Assembly: GCF_014084105.1 (NCBI RefSeq)
Contig: NZ_CP048289.1
Span: forward strand, 8,069,922-8,133,921
Origin: Streptacidiphilus sp. P02-A3a
GTDB taxonomy: Bacteria > Actinomycetota > Actinomycetes > Streptomycetales > Streptomycetaceae
Length of the DNA stretch: 64,000 nt
Direction: 5' to 3'
Shown here: positions 35,154-43,788 of the stretch, one piece after another
Numbering within the stretch: position 1 is the stretch's first letter
How the letters are laid out: each line of letters begins with the position of its first letter
Program-made: the position numbers and the translations under genes
Notes under the pieces: generated by a model
Database searches by the model: none
Seen by the model: the letters and a program-made list of their open reading frames with translations, nothing else
What the model was told of the DNA's origin: nothing

Positions 35154-35468
35154 GGGTGTACCGGGAACGGCCCGTCGGGGTCGGTGGCCCGGTCCGCTCC
35201 TTGCGAGTCCGCTGACGCTGACAGCGTCCCGGCCGGGAGGAGGCGAAGTCGATGGACTGCGACAGCAGTAGTCCGGGCCACCATAGGCCCCACTTCCGCC
35301 TGTCCCCGTTCCTTTCCGGCACGCGGTAACCACCTTCTCCGGACAGCACTCCACCGAGCGGCCCCCCTGCGTCGTGGCGCGCTCGACTGTCCGCTCCTGC
35401 CTGCGCGCAGGGCCTGTTGGCTGCCCCGTGTCCCGACCACCCCCTGCCCGGGGGCCGGGAGGCTCGTC
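35154..35468 (+). other. Leader between the M-box and the transporter gene (315 bp)
   Basis: No gene is evident. This stretch must hold the riboswitch expression platform. It has several GC-rich inverted repeats and no U-tract, so control could be by Rho-dependent termination or by sequestering the ribosome site (GGGAGG at 35457-35462). I could not settle which. Confidence 0.5.
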
Positions 35469-37157
35469 ATGTCCGAGACCACGCTGACCACCTCACTTCC
35501 CGTCACCGCGCTGCCCGGCGCGGCGCAGCCGCAGCCCGCGCCGGCGAACCGATCCGCCGTACTCGACGAGGCGCACCTCGGCGACATCCACGGCGCCTTC
35601 GGCACCATCCGCCTCGACGACCACACGCCGCGCGGCCTGTCCGCCAAGCTCCGGACGCTGCTGGCGATCGTCGGCCCGGGCCTGATCGTCATGGTCGGCG
35701 ACAACGACGCGGGGGCCTTCGCCACCTACGGCCAGGCCGGTCAGAACTACGGCACCCACCTGGTGTGGACGCTGCTGCTGCTGGTCCCGGTTCTGTACGT
35801 GAACCAGGAGATGGTGCTGCGCCTGGGCGCGGTGACCGGGGTCGGCCACGCCCGGCTGATCTTCAGCCGCTTCGGCAGGTTCTGGGGCGCGTTCTCGGTC
35901 ATCGACCTGCTGCTGTTGAACGCGCTGACGCTGGTCACCGAGTTCATCGGGATCACCCTGGCCACCGGCTACCTGGGGCTGCCGAAGATCCCGTCGGTGC
36001 TGCTCGCGGCGGCGATCATCATCGCCTCCGCGTTCACCGGCTCCTTCCAGCGGTTCGAGCGGATCGCGATGGCACTGTGCTTCGGCTCGCTGCTGCTGGT
36101 CCCGCTCTACTTCATGATCCACCCGGCCTCCTCCGGCATGGCCCGCGCCTTCGTGGTGCCCGACCTGCCGGGCGGCAGTGGCCAGTTGGCCACGGTGATG
36201 CTGCTGGTGATCAGCATCGTGGGCACCACCGTGGCGCCCTGGCAGCTGTTCTTCCAGCAGTCGTACGTGATCGACAAGCGGATCACCCCGCGCTTCATGA
36301 AGTACGAGAAGGCCGACCTGTGGCTCGGCATCGTGATCGTGGTCATCGGTGCGGCGGCGGTCATGGGCATCTCCACCGCCGCCTTCAGCGGGACCAGGGA
36401 CTTCGGCCACTTCACCGACGCCGCCGGGCTCGCCCACGGCATCGCCGCCCACTCGGGCAAGCTCGCCGGGGTGCTGTTCGCGATCGCGCTGCTGGACGCC
36501 TCGATCATCGGCGCCTTCGCCGTCTCGCTCTCCACCGCGTACGCCATCGGCGACGTCTTCGGCATCAAGCACTCGCTGCACCGGGGCGTGGAGGGGGCGC
36601 GCGGCTTCTACGCGGTGTACGCCGGACTGGTGCTGGTGGCCGCGGTGATCGTGCTGATCCCGGGCTCGCCGCTGGGGCTGCTGACCATGGGCGTGCAGGC
36701 CCTCGCCGGGGTGCTGCTGCCGTCGGCCTCGGTGTACCTGCTGATGCTGTGCAACGACCGCGACGTGCTGGGCCCCTGGGCCAACGGCCGCCGGACGAAC
36801 GCCTTCACCGCGCTGGTGGTGGGGGTGCTGGTGGCGCTGTCGCTGATCCTGACCGCGTCGGTGATCTGGCCGAACATCAGCGCCGGAGCGATCTTCGACA
36901 TCCTGGGGGCGTCCGGGGTGGTCGGGCTGCTGCTGGCCGGGCTGCGGCTGTGGCAGCAGCGCGGGCAGGCGGCCGAGCCGATCGACCGGACCGGCAAGGA
37001 GGACTGGCGGATGCCGCCGCTGGAGACGCTGACCCGGCCGGTGTTCGCCACCGGGCACCGGGTCGGCATGGCGGTGCTGCGGTCGTACCTGCTGGCGGCG
37101 ACGGTGCTGGTGGTCGTCCGGCTGGTGCAGCTCGCCCTGTCCGGCTCGGCGGGCTGA
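35469..37157 (+). CDS. NRAMP-family divalent metal transporter, probable Mg2+ importer (NRMT-like)
   Basis: This 562-aa protein from ATG 35469 (GGGAGG 6 nt upstream) has eleven or twelve membrane helices. TM1 reads GPGLIVMVGDNDAGAFATYG: the metal-binding DPGN of Mn/Fe NRAMPs is DAGA (80-83). TM6 reads TTVAPWQLFFQQS: the MPH(N) signature with the metal-selecting Met is APWQ (256-259). Loss of the Met and Asn ligands is a mark of the NRAMP-related magnesium transporters, and a Mg2+ riboswitch lies directly upstream, so Mg2+ uptake is a strong inference. The long hydrophilic N-terminus (about 60 residues) is unusual. Four in-frame stop codons end the gene because of a tandem repeat. Confidence 0.88.
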   Translation: MSETTLTTSLPVTALPGAAQPQPAPANRSAVLDEAHLGDIHGAFGTIRLDDHTPRGLSAKLRTLLAIVGPGLIVMVGDNDAGAFATYGQAGQNYGTHLVWTLLLLVPVLYVNQEMVLRLGAVTGVGHARLIFSRFGRFWGAFSVIDLLLLNALTLVTEFIGITLATGYLGLPKIPSVLLAAAIIIASAFTGSFQRFERIAMALCFGSLLLVPLYFMIHPASSGMARAFVVPDLPGGSGQLATVMLLVISIVGTTVAPWQLFFQQSYVIDKRITPRFMKYEKADLWLGIVIVVIGAAAVMGISTAAFSGTRDFGHFTDAAGLAHGIAAHSGKLAGVLFAIALLDASIIGAFAVSLSTAYAIGDVFGIKHSLHRGVEGARGFYAVYAGLVLVAAVIVLIPGSPLGLLTMGVQALAGVLLPSASVYLLMLCNDRDVLGPWANGRRTNAFTALVVGVLVALSLILTASVIWPNISAGAIFDILGASGVVGLLLAGLRLWQQRGQAAEPIDRTGKEDWRMPPLETLTRPVFATGHRVGMAVLRSYLLAATVLVVVRLVQLALSGSAG

Positions 37158-37210
37158 GCAGCGGCGGGCTGAGCAGCGGCGGGCTGAGCAGCGGCGGGCT
37201 GAGCAGCGGC
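37151..37210 (+). repeat. 15-bp tandem repeat across the NRAMP stop codon (4 copies)
   Basis: Four exact copies of GGGCTGAGCAGCGGC follow one another, starting in the last codons of the transporter gene. The unit is a multiple of three, so every copy carries a TGA in the same frame. Confidence 0.95.
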
Positions 37211-37223
37211 GGCGGGATCGAGC

Positions 37224-37258
37224 GGGGGCAGAGAGAGCGGGGGGCAGAGAGAGCGGGG
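37224..37258 (+). repeat. Short tandem repeat (2 copies) downstream
   Basis: Two copies of a GGGGCAGAGAGAGCGG-type unit follow the 15-bp repeat directly, in the gap between two convergent genes. Confidence 0.85.
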
Positions 37259-37286
37259 CCGGTCGCGGCCGTCCCCGCCCCTCCGG

Positions 37287-38990
37287 CTAGAGCGCGGCGA
37301 GCCGCGCGGTCAGCTCGTCGAGGCCGCAGGCGCCCTGCGACAGGGCCTTCATGTGCCAGGCCTTGAGGTCGAAGTCGGCGCCGTGCGCCGCCCGGGCCTC
37401 GGCCCGGCCGCGCAGCCAGGCGCGCTCGCCGAGCTTGTAGCCGATGGCCTGGCCGGGCCAGCCCAGGTAGCGGATGATCTCGCTCTCCCGGAGTTCGGTG
37501 GGGCTGCCGCTGTAGGCCGCGAAGAACTCGTCGGCCAGCTCCGGCGTCCAGCGCTCACCCGGGCGGAACGGGGATTCCGCCGGGATCTCCAGCTCCAGGT
37601 GCATGCCGATGTCGATGATGACCCGGATGGTGCGCAGCATCTGCTCGTCCAGGAAGCCCAGCCGGTTGGCCGGGTCGGTGAAGAAGCCCAGTTCGTCCAT
37701 GAGCCGTTCGGCGTACAGGGCCCAGCCCTCGATCTCGGCGCTGACGCCGCCGACGGTGGTCTGGTAGCGGGACAGCTGCTCGGCGCAGCGCATCCGCTGG
37801 GCGAGGTGCAGGTGGTGTCCGGGGACGCCCTCGTGGTACCAGGTGCTGACGATCTGCCAGGTCGGGAACTCCTCCCGGCCGAGGGTCGGCAGCCAGGTCC
37901 GGCCGGAGCGGCTGAAGTCCAGGCTGGGCTGGGTGTAGTAGGGCGCGGCGGCGCTGCCCTCGGGCGCGATCATCGCCTCGACCTCGCGCAGCGGGCCCTC
38001 CAGGTCGAAGTGGGTGCCGTCGAGGGCCTCGATCGCCTGGTCCATCACCTGCTGGAGCCAGGCCCGGATGCCTTCGGCGCCCTTGACCTTGTGGCCGTGC
38101 TCGTCCAGGTGGGCCATCACCTCCAGCGGGGTCGCCCCGGGCAGCACCTGCGCCGCGACCTGGCGGATCTCGCCTTCGAGCCGGGCGAACTCGCCCCAGG
38201 CCCACTGGTACGCCTCGTCCAGGTCCAGGTCGGCGCCGGTGTTCAGGCGGGCGCTGCGCAGGTAGAGCTCGCGTCCGGCGATGTCGGAGGCGCCGGCGGC
38301 CTCGGCGGCGGGGCCGTAGTCGTTCCGCAGCCAGTCGCGGAACTCGGCGGCGGCCGCGGCGGCCTGCTCGGCGGCGGCGTCGAGTTCCGGGCGCAGGGCG
38401 TCCGGCCCCTTGGCGGCGAACTGGGCGAACCAGCCCGGCTTGGCGTCCGTTCCGGCCCAGCTGCCGACCTGTTCGGCGACGGTTCTGACCTGCCGGGGGC
38501 CGGAGAACAGGCCGCGGCGGACGCCCTCGGCCAGCGTCCGGCGGTAGCCCTGGAGGGCTCCCCCGACGTTGCGCAGCCGCCCGGCGACCACGGCCCAGTC
38601 GTTGTCAGTGGCGGTGGGCATGATGGTGAAGATCGAGCGGACCCGGTGGACGGGGGAGGCGATGTTGCTGAGTGCGCGCAGGTGGTCCCCGGCCTCGTGG
38701 CAGGCGAGTTGGGCGGTGAGGCGTTCGCGGAGCAGTCGGGCGCAGGCCGCCTCGGCGGGGTCGGCCGGTTCGGCGCCGCCGGTGACCGCATGGAGGTCGG
38801 TCAGGGCTTGCCGGGCCAGCGCGGCGGTGGCCTCGAAACCCTCCGGGGAGAGGTCGGGCTGGCTGTCGTCGTCCAGATTGAGACCGAAGCTCACGGCCAG
38901 GTCCGGGTCGTGGGCGACGAGGGCGTCGAGGTAGGCGTCGGCGATCTGTCGTGGGGTGCGTGCGGGATTTGTGTCGGCCATGGGGATCAT
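37287..38990 (-). CDS. DUF885 family protein (probable metallopeptidase-like)
   Basis: This 567-aa cytoplasmic protein has the DUF885 pattern: YYTQPSLDFSRSGRTWLPT (about 351-369), a zinc-binding-type motif WYHEGVPGHHLHLAQ (384-398), then GWALYAERLMDELG, and the C-terminal RYLGWPGQAIGYKLGE. The HExxPGHH motif with a downstream Glu (EGWALYAE) looks like a metal site, so peptidase or hydrolase activity is plausible, but the substrate is unknown. The start may be ATG 38990 or ATG 38981 (MADTNPAR). A rhomboid-like gene ends 7 bp from it in the same direction. Confidence 0.88.
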   Translation of the reverse strand: MIPMADTNPARTPRQIADAYLDALVAHDPDLAVSFGLNLDDDSQPDLSPEGFEATAALARQALTDLHAVTGGAEPADPAEAACARLLRERLTAQLACHEAGDHLRALSNIASPVHRVRSIFTIMPTATDNDWAVVAGRLRNVGGALQGYRRTLAEGVRRGLFSGPRQVRTVAEQVGSWAGTDAKPGWFAQFAAKGPDALRPELDAAAEQAAAAAAEFRDWLRNDYGPAAEAAGASDIAGRELYLRSARLNTGADLDLDEAYQWAWGEFARLEGEIRQVAAQVLPGATPLEVMAHLDEHGHKVKGAEGIRAWLQQVMDQAIEALDGTHFDLEGPLREVEAMIAPEGSAAAPYYTQPSLDFSRSGRTWLPTLGREEFPTWQIVSTWYHEGVPGHHLHLAQRMRCAEQLSRYQTTVGGVSAEIEGWALYAERLMDELGFFTDPANRLGFLDEQMLRTIRVIIDIGMHLELEIPAESPFRPGERWTPELADEFFAAYSGSPTELRESEIIRYLGWPGQAIGYKLGERAWLRGRAEARAAHGADFDLKAWHMKALSQGACGLDELTARLAAL

Positions 38991-38996
38991 CCTGTC

Positions 38997-39857
38997 CTAC
39001 CGATGGAGCCAGGATGCAGGTCTTTTCAGGAGCGTTCCACTCGGTCGCCAGTTACCGCCGCGGACGCCGATGGTGAGCGGATAACTGGCGACGCCGATCA
39101 GGAACGCCGTCAGGTGGCCGAGGTTGGTGAAGTTCCAGCCGAGGCCCAGCAGCAGCAGGTAGAAGGCAGTGGCCGCGCCGAGGTAGTACCAGCGCAGCGG
39201 CCGGGCGAAGTACCAGGTGAGCACGCCGACGGCGCCGGACACGGCGTAGCTGACGCCGATGTCGATGGTGTGCTTGGTCCGGTAGGGGAGGTCCCCGGCG
39301 TCGATCAGGTAGGCCACCGCGCCCTCGCTGACCAGTGTGGCGAGGATGTGTGCCAGGGCGACCACGCCCAGCCAGCGCAGGGTGCCCAGCCAGCGTTCCA
39401 CCGGCACGCTGAACAGGTTGAAGACCACGAACCAGAAGAGGAAGCTCGGCGTCTCGGTCCACAGGGCGCTGGCGATCAGGACCTTGATCGGGTGGTGGCT
39501 CAGCTCGGACAGGTTGGTGCTGTGGGTGATCAGGAAGTACTTGCGGAACCGGGGTGACATCCGGACCAGCGCGAAGGTGTTGGCGCCGAGGATGAGCAGC
39601 CAGATGTAGGTGCCGGGGGCGGCCCGCAGATAGCGGCCGACGGCGGTGGCGGCGCGCAGCGCCCGGTTCCGGCCCGGGTGCGGATCGGGATGCGGCAGGG
39701 CCGTCGACCCGCCTGGCGACCCGCTCGCCGAGCCGCTCGCCGACACGCTCGCCGAGCCGCTCGAAGACCCGCTCGTCGGCAGCTGCGGCGGCTCCCGGTC
39801 GGCCAGTCCCGCCGAGCCTGTCGGGCCGTCGGGATCTGTCTGGTCTGCCGTCGTCAT
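38997..39857 (-). CDS. Rhomboid-like membrane protein
   Basis: This 286-aa protein from ATG 39857 has a cytoplasmic head with a Ser/Gly/Ala low-complexity segment (about 33-50), then six or so membrane helices. Rhomboid-type features are a GxSx-like serine segment in IDIGVSYAVSGAVG and a His in NLGHLTAFLIG near the C-terminus, so an active intramembrane serine protease is possible. The family is common in Streptomyces as 'rhomboid-like protein', and substrates are unknown. It ends 7 bp before the DUF885 gene, so the two are probably co-transcribed. It is divergent from the diiron oxygenase gene. Confidence 0.7.
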   Translation of the reverse strand: MTTADQTDPDGPTGSAGLADREPPQLPTSGSSSGSASVSASGSASGSPGGSTALPHPDPHPGRNRALRAATAVGRYLRAAPGTYIWLLILGANTFALVRMSPRFRKYFLITHSTNLSELSHHPIKVLIASALWTETPSFLFWFVVFNLFSVPVERWLGTLRWLGVVALAHILATLVSEGAVAYLIDAGDLPYRTKHTIDIGVSYAVSGAVGVLTWYFARPLRWYYLGAATAFYLLLLGLGWNFTNLGHLTAFLIGVASYPLTIGVRGGNWRPSGTLLKRPASWLHR

Positions 39858-40036
39858 GCCCCCATTCTGCGGCTCGGCCGAAACCGCCCCCGACCCGACT
39901 CGCCCTTCTCCCGGCCAAGAGCCAGGAGCGTTGTGCGGCAGGGGATTGACGTCCTTGCTGACATGGAGTCTCATAAGAGCGGGCAGTGTCGTGCGCGCGC
40001 ACTGGCGGTACCCGGCGACCGAAGGAGGACGGGCAC

Positions 40037-40945
40037 GTGGCGGAGCAGAGCGGGACAACGTTGTTGAAGGACCGTGAGCAGGTGGCCGACCGGCTGCTTG
40101 AGGCCTCGGCGAAGCATTCCCACGACCCCGACACGGAGTTGGACTGGGATGCCCCGATGGAGCCCGGCAAGTGGTACGTGCCGGAGCGGATCGTCTCCCT
40201 CTACGACACCCCCATCTGGAAGCGGATGAGCGAGGAGCAGCGGATCGAGCTCTCCAAGCACGAGTTCGCCAGCATGGCCTCGGCCGGGGTGTGGTTCGAG
40301 ATCATCCTGATGCAGCTGCTCACCCGGCACATCTACGACCTCGACCCGCGCAGCAGCCATGTCACCTACGCGCTCACCGAGATGGCCGACGAGTGCCGCC
40401 ACTCGCGGATGTTCGCCCGCTCGGTGACCAAGCTGGGCACGCCGTACTACGGCCCCGGGTCGGTCACCCGCTTCCTCGGCCGGATCCTGAAGACCACCGC
40501 CACCACCCCCGGCGCGTTCACCGCGACGCTGCTGGTCGAGGAGATCCTGGACCGCTTCCAGCGGCTGACCTTCCCCGACCCGTCGATCCAGCCGCTGATC
40601 CAGGGCATCACCCGGATCCACGTGGTGGAGGAGGCCAGGCACGTCCGTTACGCGCGCGAGGAGTTGCGTCGGCAGATGGCCAACTGCCCTGCCTGGGAAA
40701 GGCAGTTGACCCGGACCATCTCCGGCGAGGCGTCGGTGGTGATCGCCCGGGCGCTGATCAGTCCGGCGGTCTACGCCTCGGTCGGCCTGGACGTGGAGGA
40801 GGCGGTGCGACAGGCCCGGAAGAGCCGGCACCGCCAGGAGACCATGCGCTGGTCGGCGGAGAAGCTGACCGGCTTCCTGGAGGAGATCGGCGTCATCCAC
40901 AGCGCCCTGGACCGCGCCGCCTGGCGCCGCTCCGGGCTGTTGTGA
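40037..40945 (+). CDS. AurF-like diiron oxygenase
   Basis: This 302-aa protein from GTG 40037 (GGAGGA upstream) is related to AurF/CmlI N-oxygenases that oxidise aryl amines, and to broader diiron oxygenases. The ligand set is visible: Glu in KHEFASMASAG (about E76), ExxH in DECRHSRMF (about E119 and H122), Glu in LLVEEILDRF (about 168-169), and EEARH in HVVEEARHVRYA (about E198 and H202). No biosynthetic cluster surrounds it, so the substrate is unknown. A TetR gene follows 121 bp downstream in the same direction and may control it. Confidence 0.85.
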   Translation: MAEQSGTTLLKDREQVADRLLEASAKHSHDPDTELDWDAPMEPGKWYVPERIVSLYDTPIWKRMSEEQRIELSKHEFASMASAGVWFEIILMQLLTRHIYDLDPRSSHVTYALTEMADECRHSRMFARSVTKLGTPYYGPGSVTRFLGRILKTTATTPGAFTATLLVEEILDRFQRLTFPDPSIQPLIQGITRIHVVEEARHVRYAREELRRQMANCPAWERQLTRTISGEASVVIARALISPAVYASVGLDVEEAVRQARKSRHRQETMRWSAEKLTGFLEEIGVIHSALDRAAWRRSGLL

Positions 40946-41066
40946 GCCCGGGCCCGCGGCGAGGGCTCCCCCGCTGGACCGCCCGGCGGCCTCTGCCGAG
41001 CTCCGACCTGCGATGACTCTCCGGCCGGGGGCGGAAGACGAAACAACCGGCACGTAGGGTGGGCGC

Positions 41067-41969
41067 ATGGACGCCCGTACCGCAGATCCCGTGCCCGCCG
41101 CATCCTCGGCCGCCGAGCCGGTGCCCGCCGCCCGCGCGCCGAGAGCGCGCCGCGGCCCGTACCGGCGGCTGCCGGTGGAGCAGCGGCGGGAGCAGCTGAT
41201 CGCGGTCGCGCTGGAGCTCTTCAGCAGGCACGCGCCGGAGGAGGTCTCGCTCGACGACGTGGCCGCCGCGGCGGAGGCCTCCCGCCCGCTGGTCTACCGC
41301 TACTTCCCGGGCGGCAAGCAGCAGTTGTACGAGGCCGCGCTGCGCACCGCGGCCGAGGAGCTGGCCTCGCGGTTCGTGGAGCCGGTGCGCGGCACCCCGA
41401 CCGAGCGGCTCGGCCATGTCCTGGACCGCTACTTCGCCTTCGTCGGTGAGCACGCCGCCGGGTACGGCGCGCTGCTGCGCGGCGGTTCGGTCGCCGAGAA
41501 CGAGCGGACCACCGCGATCGTCGACGAGGTGCGCCGGGCCGCCTACCGCAGCATCATCGACCAGTTGGGCGTCGAGCGCCCGGGCCCCCGGCTGACGCTG
41601 CTGGTGCGGTCGTGGATATCGGTGGTCGAGGTGACGGCGCTGACCTGGCTGGACGACAGCCGCCGGGAGGCGCCGCCCGGCGCGGACGCGGTCGGCGAGG
41701 CCGGTGGACCGGTCCGGGTGGGCGTGGGGACCGCCGCCGAGCTGCGGGACTGGCTGGTGGACGAGTTCGTGGTGATGTTCGCGGCGGCGGCCCTGCACGA
41801 CCCGCAGACCGAGCGGGTGCTCAAGCAGATGTTCGCGTCCTTCGCCGGGAGCGGTCCGGGCGCGCAGCTGGTCGCCCGGCTGGGCGGGCTGCTGCTGGAC
41901 GCCAGCGAGGCGAGTGCCGCCGACCAGTCGGTCACGGGTGAAGCGGTTACCGGTCAGTCACCCAGCTGA
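41067..41969 (+). CDS. TetR-family transcriptional regulator
   Basis: This 300-aa protein has an N-terminal HTH (about 45-85; REQLIAVALELFSRHAPEEV, LDDVAAAAEASRPLVYRYF) and a longer than usual C-terminal ligand domain with an Ala/Glu-rich tail. The first 35 residues are an Ala/Pro/Arg-rich extension. The start ATG 41067 has AGGGTGGG upstream. A perfect 8-1-8 inverted repeat lies just after its stop codon and may be a binding site. The likely targets are itself and the AurF-like oxygenase. Confidence 0.9.
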   Translation: MDARTADPVPAASSAAEPVPAARAPRARRGPYRRLPVEQRREQLIAVALELFSRHAPEEVSLDDVAAAAEASRPLVYRYFPGGKQQLYEAALRTAAEELASRFVEPVRGTPTERLGHVLDRYFAFVGEHAAGYGALLRGGSVAENERTTAIVDEVRRAAYRSIIDQLGVERPGPRLTLLVRSWISVVEVTALTWLDDSRREAPPGADAVGEAGGPVRVGVGTAAELRDWLVDEFVVMFAAAALHDPQTERVLKQMFASFAGSGPGAQLVARLGGLLLDASEASAADQSVTGEAVTGQSPS

Positions 41970-41975
41970 CGGAAC

Positions 41976-41992
41976 GATACATCGGATGTATC
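41976..41992. promoter_or_regulatory. Perfect inverted repeat, TetR-operator-like
   Basis: GATACATC-G-GATGTATC, an 8-1-8 palindrome, starts 6 bp after the TetR stop codon. Shape and AT content fit a TetR operator, although its location between two converging genes is unusual. Confidence 0.5.
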
Positions 41993-42022
41993 CTCCGCTT
42001 TGGTGAATCCTCCAGTAGCAGA

Positions 42023-42061
42023 AACGGCGGCCCGGATGCGGAGAGCATCCGAGCCGCCGTT
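42023..42061. terminator. Bidirectional hairpin terminator between TetR and FAH genes
   Basis: A 17-bp stem with one C/A mismatch pairs AACGGCGGCCCGGATGC with GCATCCGAGCCGCCGTT, with loop GGAGA. It sits in the gap between converging genes and ends in AA/TT on both sides. Confidence 0.8.
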
Positions 42062-42076
42062 CAGGCGGTCAGGCGG

Positions 42077-42940
42077 TCAGGCCTTGCCGAGCACCTGCCG
42101 CTGCCGGCCGAGCCCGTCGATCTCCAGCTCCACCACGTCGCCGGGTCGCAGGTAGGGCGTCCCGGGCAGGCCCATGGCGACCCCGGCCGGGGTGCCGGTG
42201 TTGACCACGTCGCCCGGCTCCAGCACCAGGAACTGGCTGATGTACCAGATCAGGTGGTCCACCGCGAAGATCATGTTCGCGGTGCTGCCGTCCTGCCGGA
42301 CCTCGCCGTTGACGCTGGTCCGCAGCCCCAGCCGCTGCGGGTCGGCGATCTCGTCCGCGCTGACCAGCCAGGGGCCGAGCGGGTTGAAGGTCTCGCAGGA
42401 CTTGCCCTTGTCCCAGGTCCCGCCGCGCTCCAGCTGGAACTCGCGCTCGGAGACGTCGTTGCTGAGCGCGTACCCGGCGATGACCGAGGCCGCGTCCCGC
42501 GGGGACTCCAGGTAGCGGGCGGTGCGCCCGATGACCACGGCCAGTTCGACCTCGTAGTCGGTCTTGGCGCTGTTCCTGGGGATCAGCACCTCGTCGTCCG
42601 GGCCGACCACGGTGTTGCTGGCCTTCATGAACAGCACCGGTTCGGCGGGCAGCGCCTGGCCGGTCTCGGCCGCGTGGTCGCGGTAGTTGAGCCCGACGCA
42701 GACCACCTTGTTCGGCCGGGCCAGGGGGGCGCCGAGCCGCTGCCCGGCCAGTTCCACCCGGGGCAGCACCCCCTGCCGGGCCTGCTCCGCGAGCTCGGCG
42801 CCCGCGCCGTCGAGCAGCCGCTCCAGGAAGGGCCCGTCGATGTCGCGGGTGACCTGCGAGAGGTCGTAGCCGGTCGTCTCGTCGTCGGCCAGCAGTACGG
42901 GTCGTTCCGCCCCGAGGGGCCCTACGCGCAGGAATCGCAC
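42077..42940 (-). CDS. Fumarylacetoacetate hydrolase family protein
   Basis: This 287-aa enzyme from GTG 42940 (VRFLRVGP) is of the FAH superfamily, which includes acylpyruvases, oxaloacetate decarboxylases and catechol-pathway hydratases. The metal ligands are in DYEVELAVVIGR (two Glu) and SNDVSEREFQ (Asp). CVGLNYRDHAAETG and NTGTPAGVAMG are family signatures. Substrate cannot be told; FAHD1-like or aromatic-catabolic use are both possible. It converges with TetR across a shared terminator. Confidence 0.9.
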   Translation of the reverse strand: MRFLRVGPLGAERPVLLADDETTGYDLSQVTRDIDGPFLERLLDGAGAELAEQARQGVLPRVELAGQRLGAPLARPNKVVCVGLNYRDHAAETGQALPAEPVLFMKASNTVVGPDDEVLIPRNSAKTDYEVELAVVIGRTARYLESPRDAASVIAGYALSNDVSEREFQLERGGTWDKGKSCETFNPLGPWLVSADEIADPQRLGLRTSVNGEVRQDGSTANMIFAVDHLIWYISQFLVLEPGDVVNTGTPAGVAMGLPGTPYLRPGDVVELEIDGLGRQRQVLGKA

Positions 42941-43100
42941 GTGTCCATCACCACCTTTTGCGATCGTGACGGTCCGGTCGTCCACCGTCGCCAGAGATCC
43001 GATGTATATCAACCGCCGAGCGTCGCGTCCAGCCTGGACCGGTATCCGGACGACGCGGACGGCGGGCCCGCCGGGTCCGGCAGCGGACGCTGTGCGTCGG

Positions 43101-43703
43101 CTATGCGGTCGCCGGGTGCCCGCCGTGCCGCTCCCACTCGGGCGCCAGGATGGACATCACCGTCGCGTCCACCCGTTCCTCCCTCCAGCGCAGCGCGTCC
43201 CGCAGCACGCCCTCGGCGACGAAGCCCGCCTTCTCGTAGGCCCGCCGGGCACGGGGGTTGAAGGCGTAGACCTCCAGCGAGATCCGGTGCAGGCCCAGCT
43301 TCTCGAAGCCGTAGCCGCAGAGCAGCCGGGTGGCCTCGGTCCCCAGGCCCCGGCCGTAGTGGCCGGGCACCAGGGCGATCCGGAAGCCGCAGCTCTCGTT
43401 GGCGGGGCTCCAGTCGTTCAGCACGACCTCGCCGACCACCGCGCCGTCGGCGTTGTCGAGCACGGCGAGGTCGAGCCGGTCGTCCTGCCCGACCCGGGTC
43501 GCGTACCAGGCGTACACCTTGGACTCGTCGGCGTTCGGCCTGGGATGGCTCCCGGTCAGCCGACTGCTCTCCGGGTCCTCCCACAGGGCGCGCAGCACCG
43601 GCAGGTCGTCGGCGGTGACGCAGCGGAGCGTGACCAGGTCACCGACCAGCGTCGGCTTGCTGAGGAAGTCGGGGCCGGACGGTGCGCGCTGCGGTTCACT
43701 CAT
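43101..43703 (-). CDS. GNAT-family N-acetyltransferase (RimJ/RimL type)
   Basis: This 200-aa protein from ATG 43703 has the GNAT acetyl-CoA loop in IALVPGHYGRGLGTEATRLLCGYGF (about 105-130) and the following LHRISLEVYAFNPRARRAYEKAGFV. The N-terminal VTLRCVTADDLPVLRALW is of the RimJ/RimL class, which acetylates protein N-termini or small amines. The substrate is not known. Confidence 0.9.
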   Translation of the reverse strand: MSEPQRAPSGPDFLSKPTLVGDLVTLRCVTADDLPVLRALWEDPESSRLTGSHPRPNADESKVYAWYATRVGQDDRLDLAVLDNADGAVVGEVVLNDWSPANESCGFRIALVPGHYGRGLGTEATRLLCGYGFEKLGLHRISLEVYAFNPRARRAYEKAGFVAEGVLRDALRWREERVDATVMSILAPEWERHGGHPATA

Positions 43704-43788
43704 GCCCGCATCCTGCCCGGTCGGCAGGCGTCCTGCCCCTGCTTTCCGCACCCACCGCCGACCGGCGACCGTCGACCCCCGACCGCGC

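Noticed and set aside
35088-35468. N-terminal extension of the NRAMP gene back to 35088
   Set aside because: The added 127 codons lie inside the M-box and its leader. ATG 35469 has a good ribosome site and gives a normal N-terminus.
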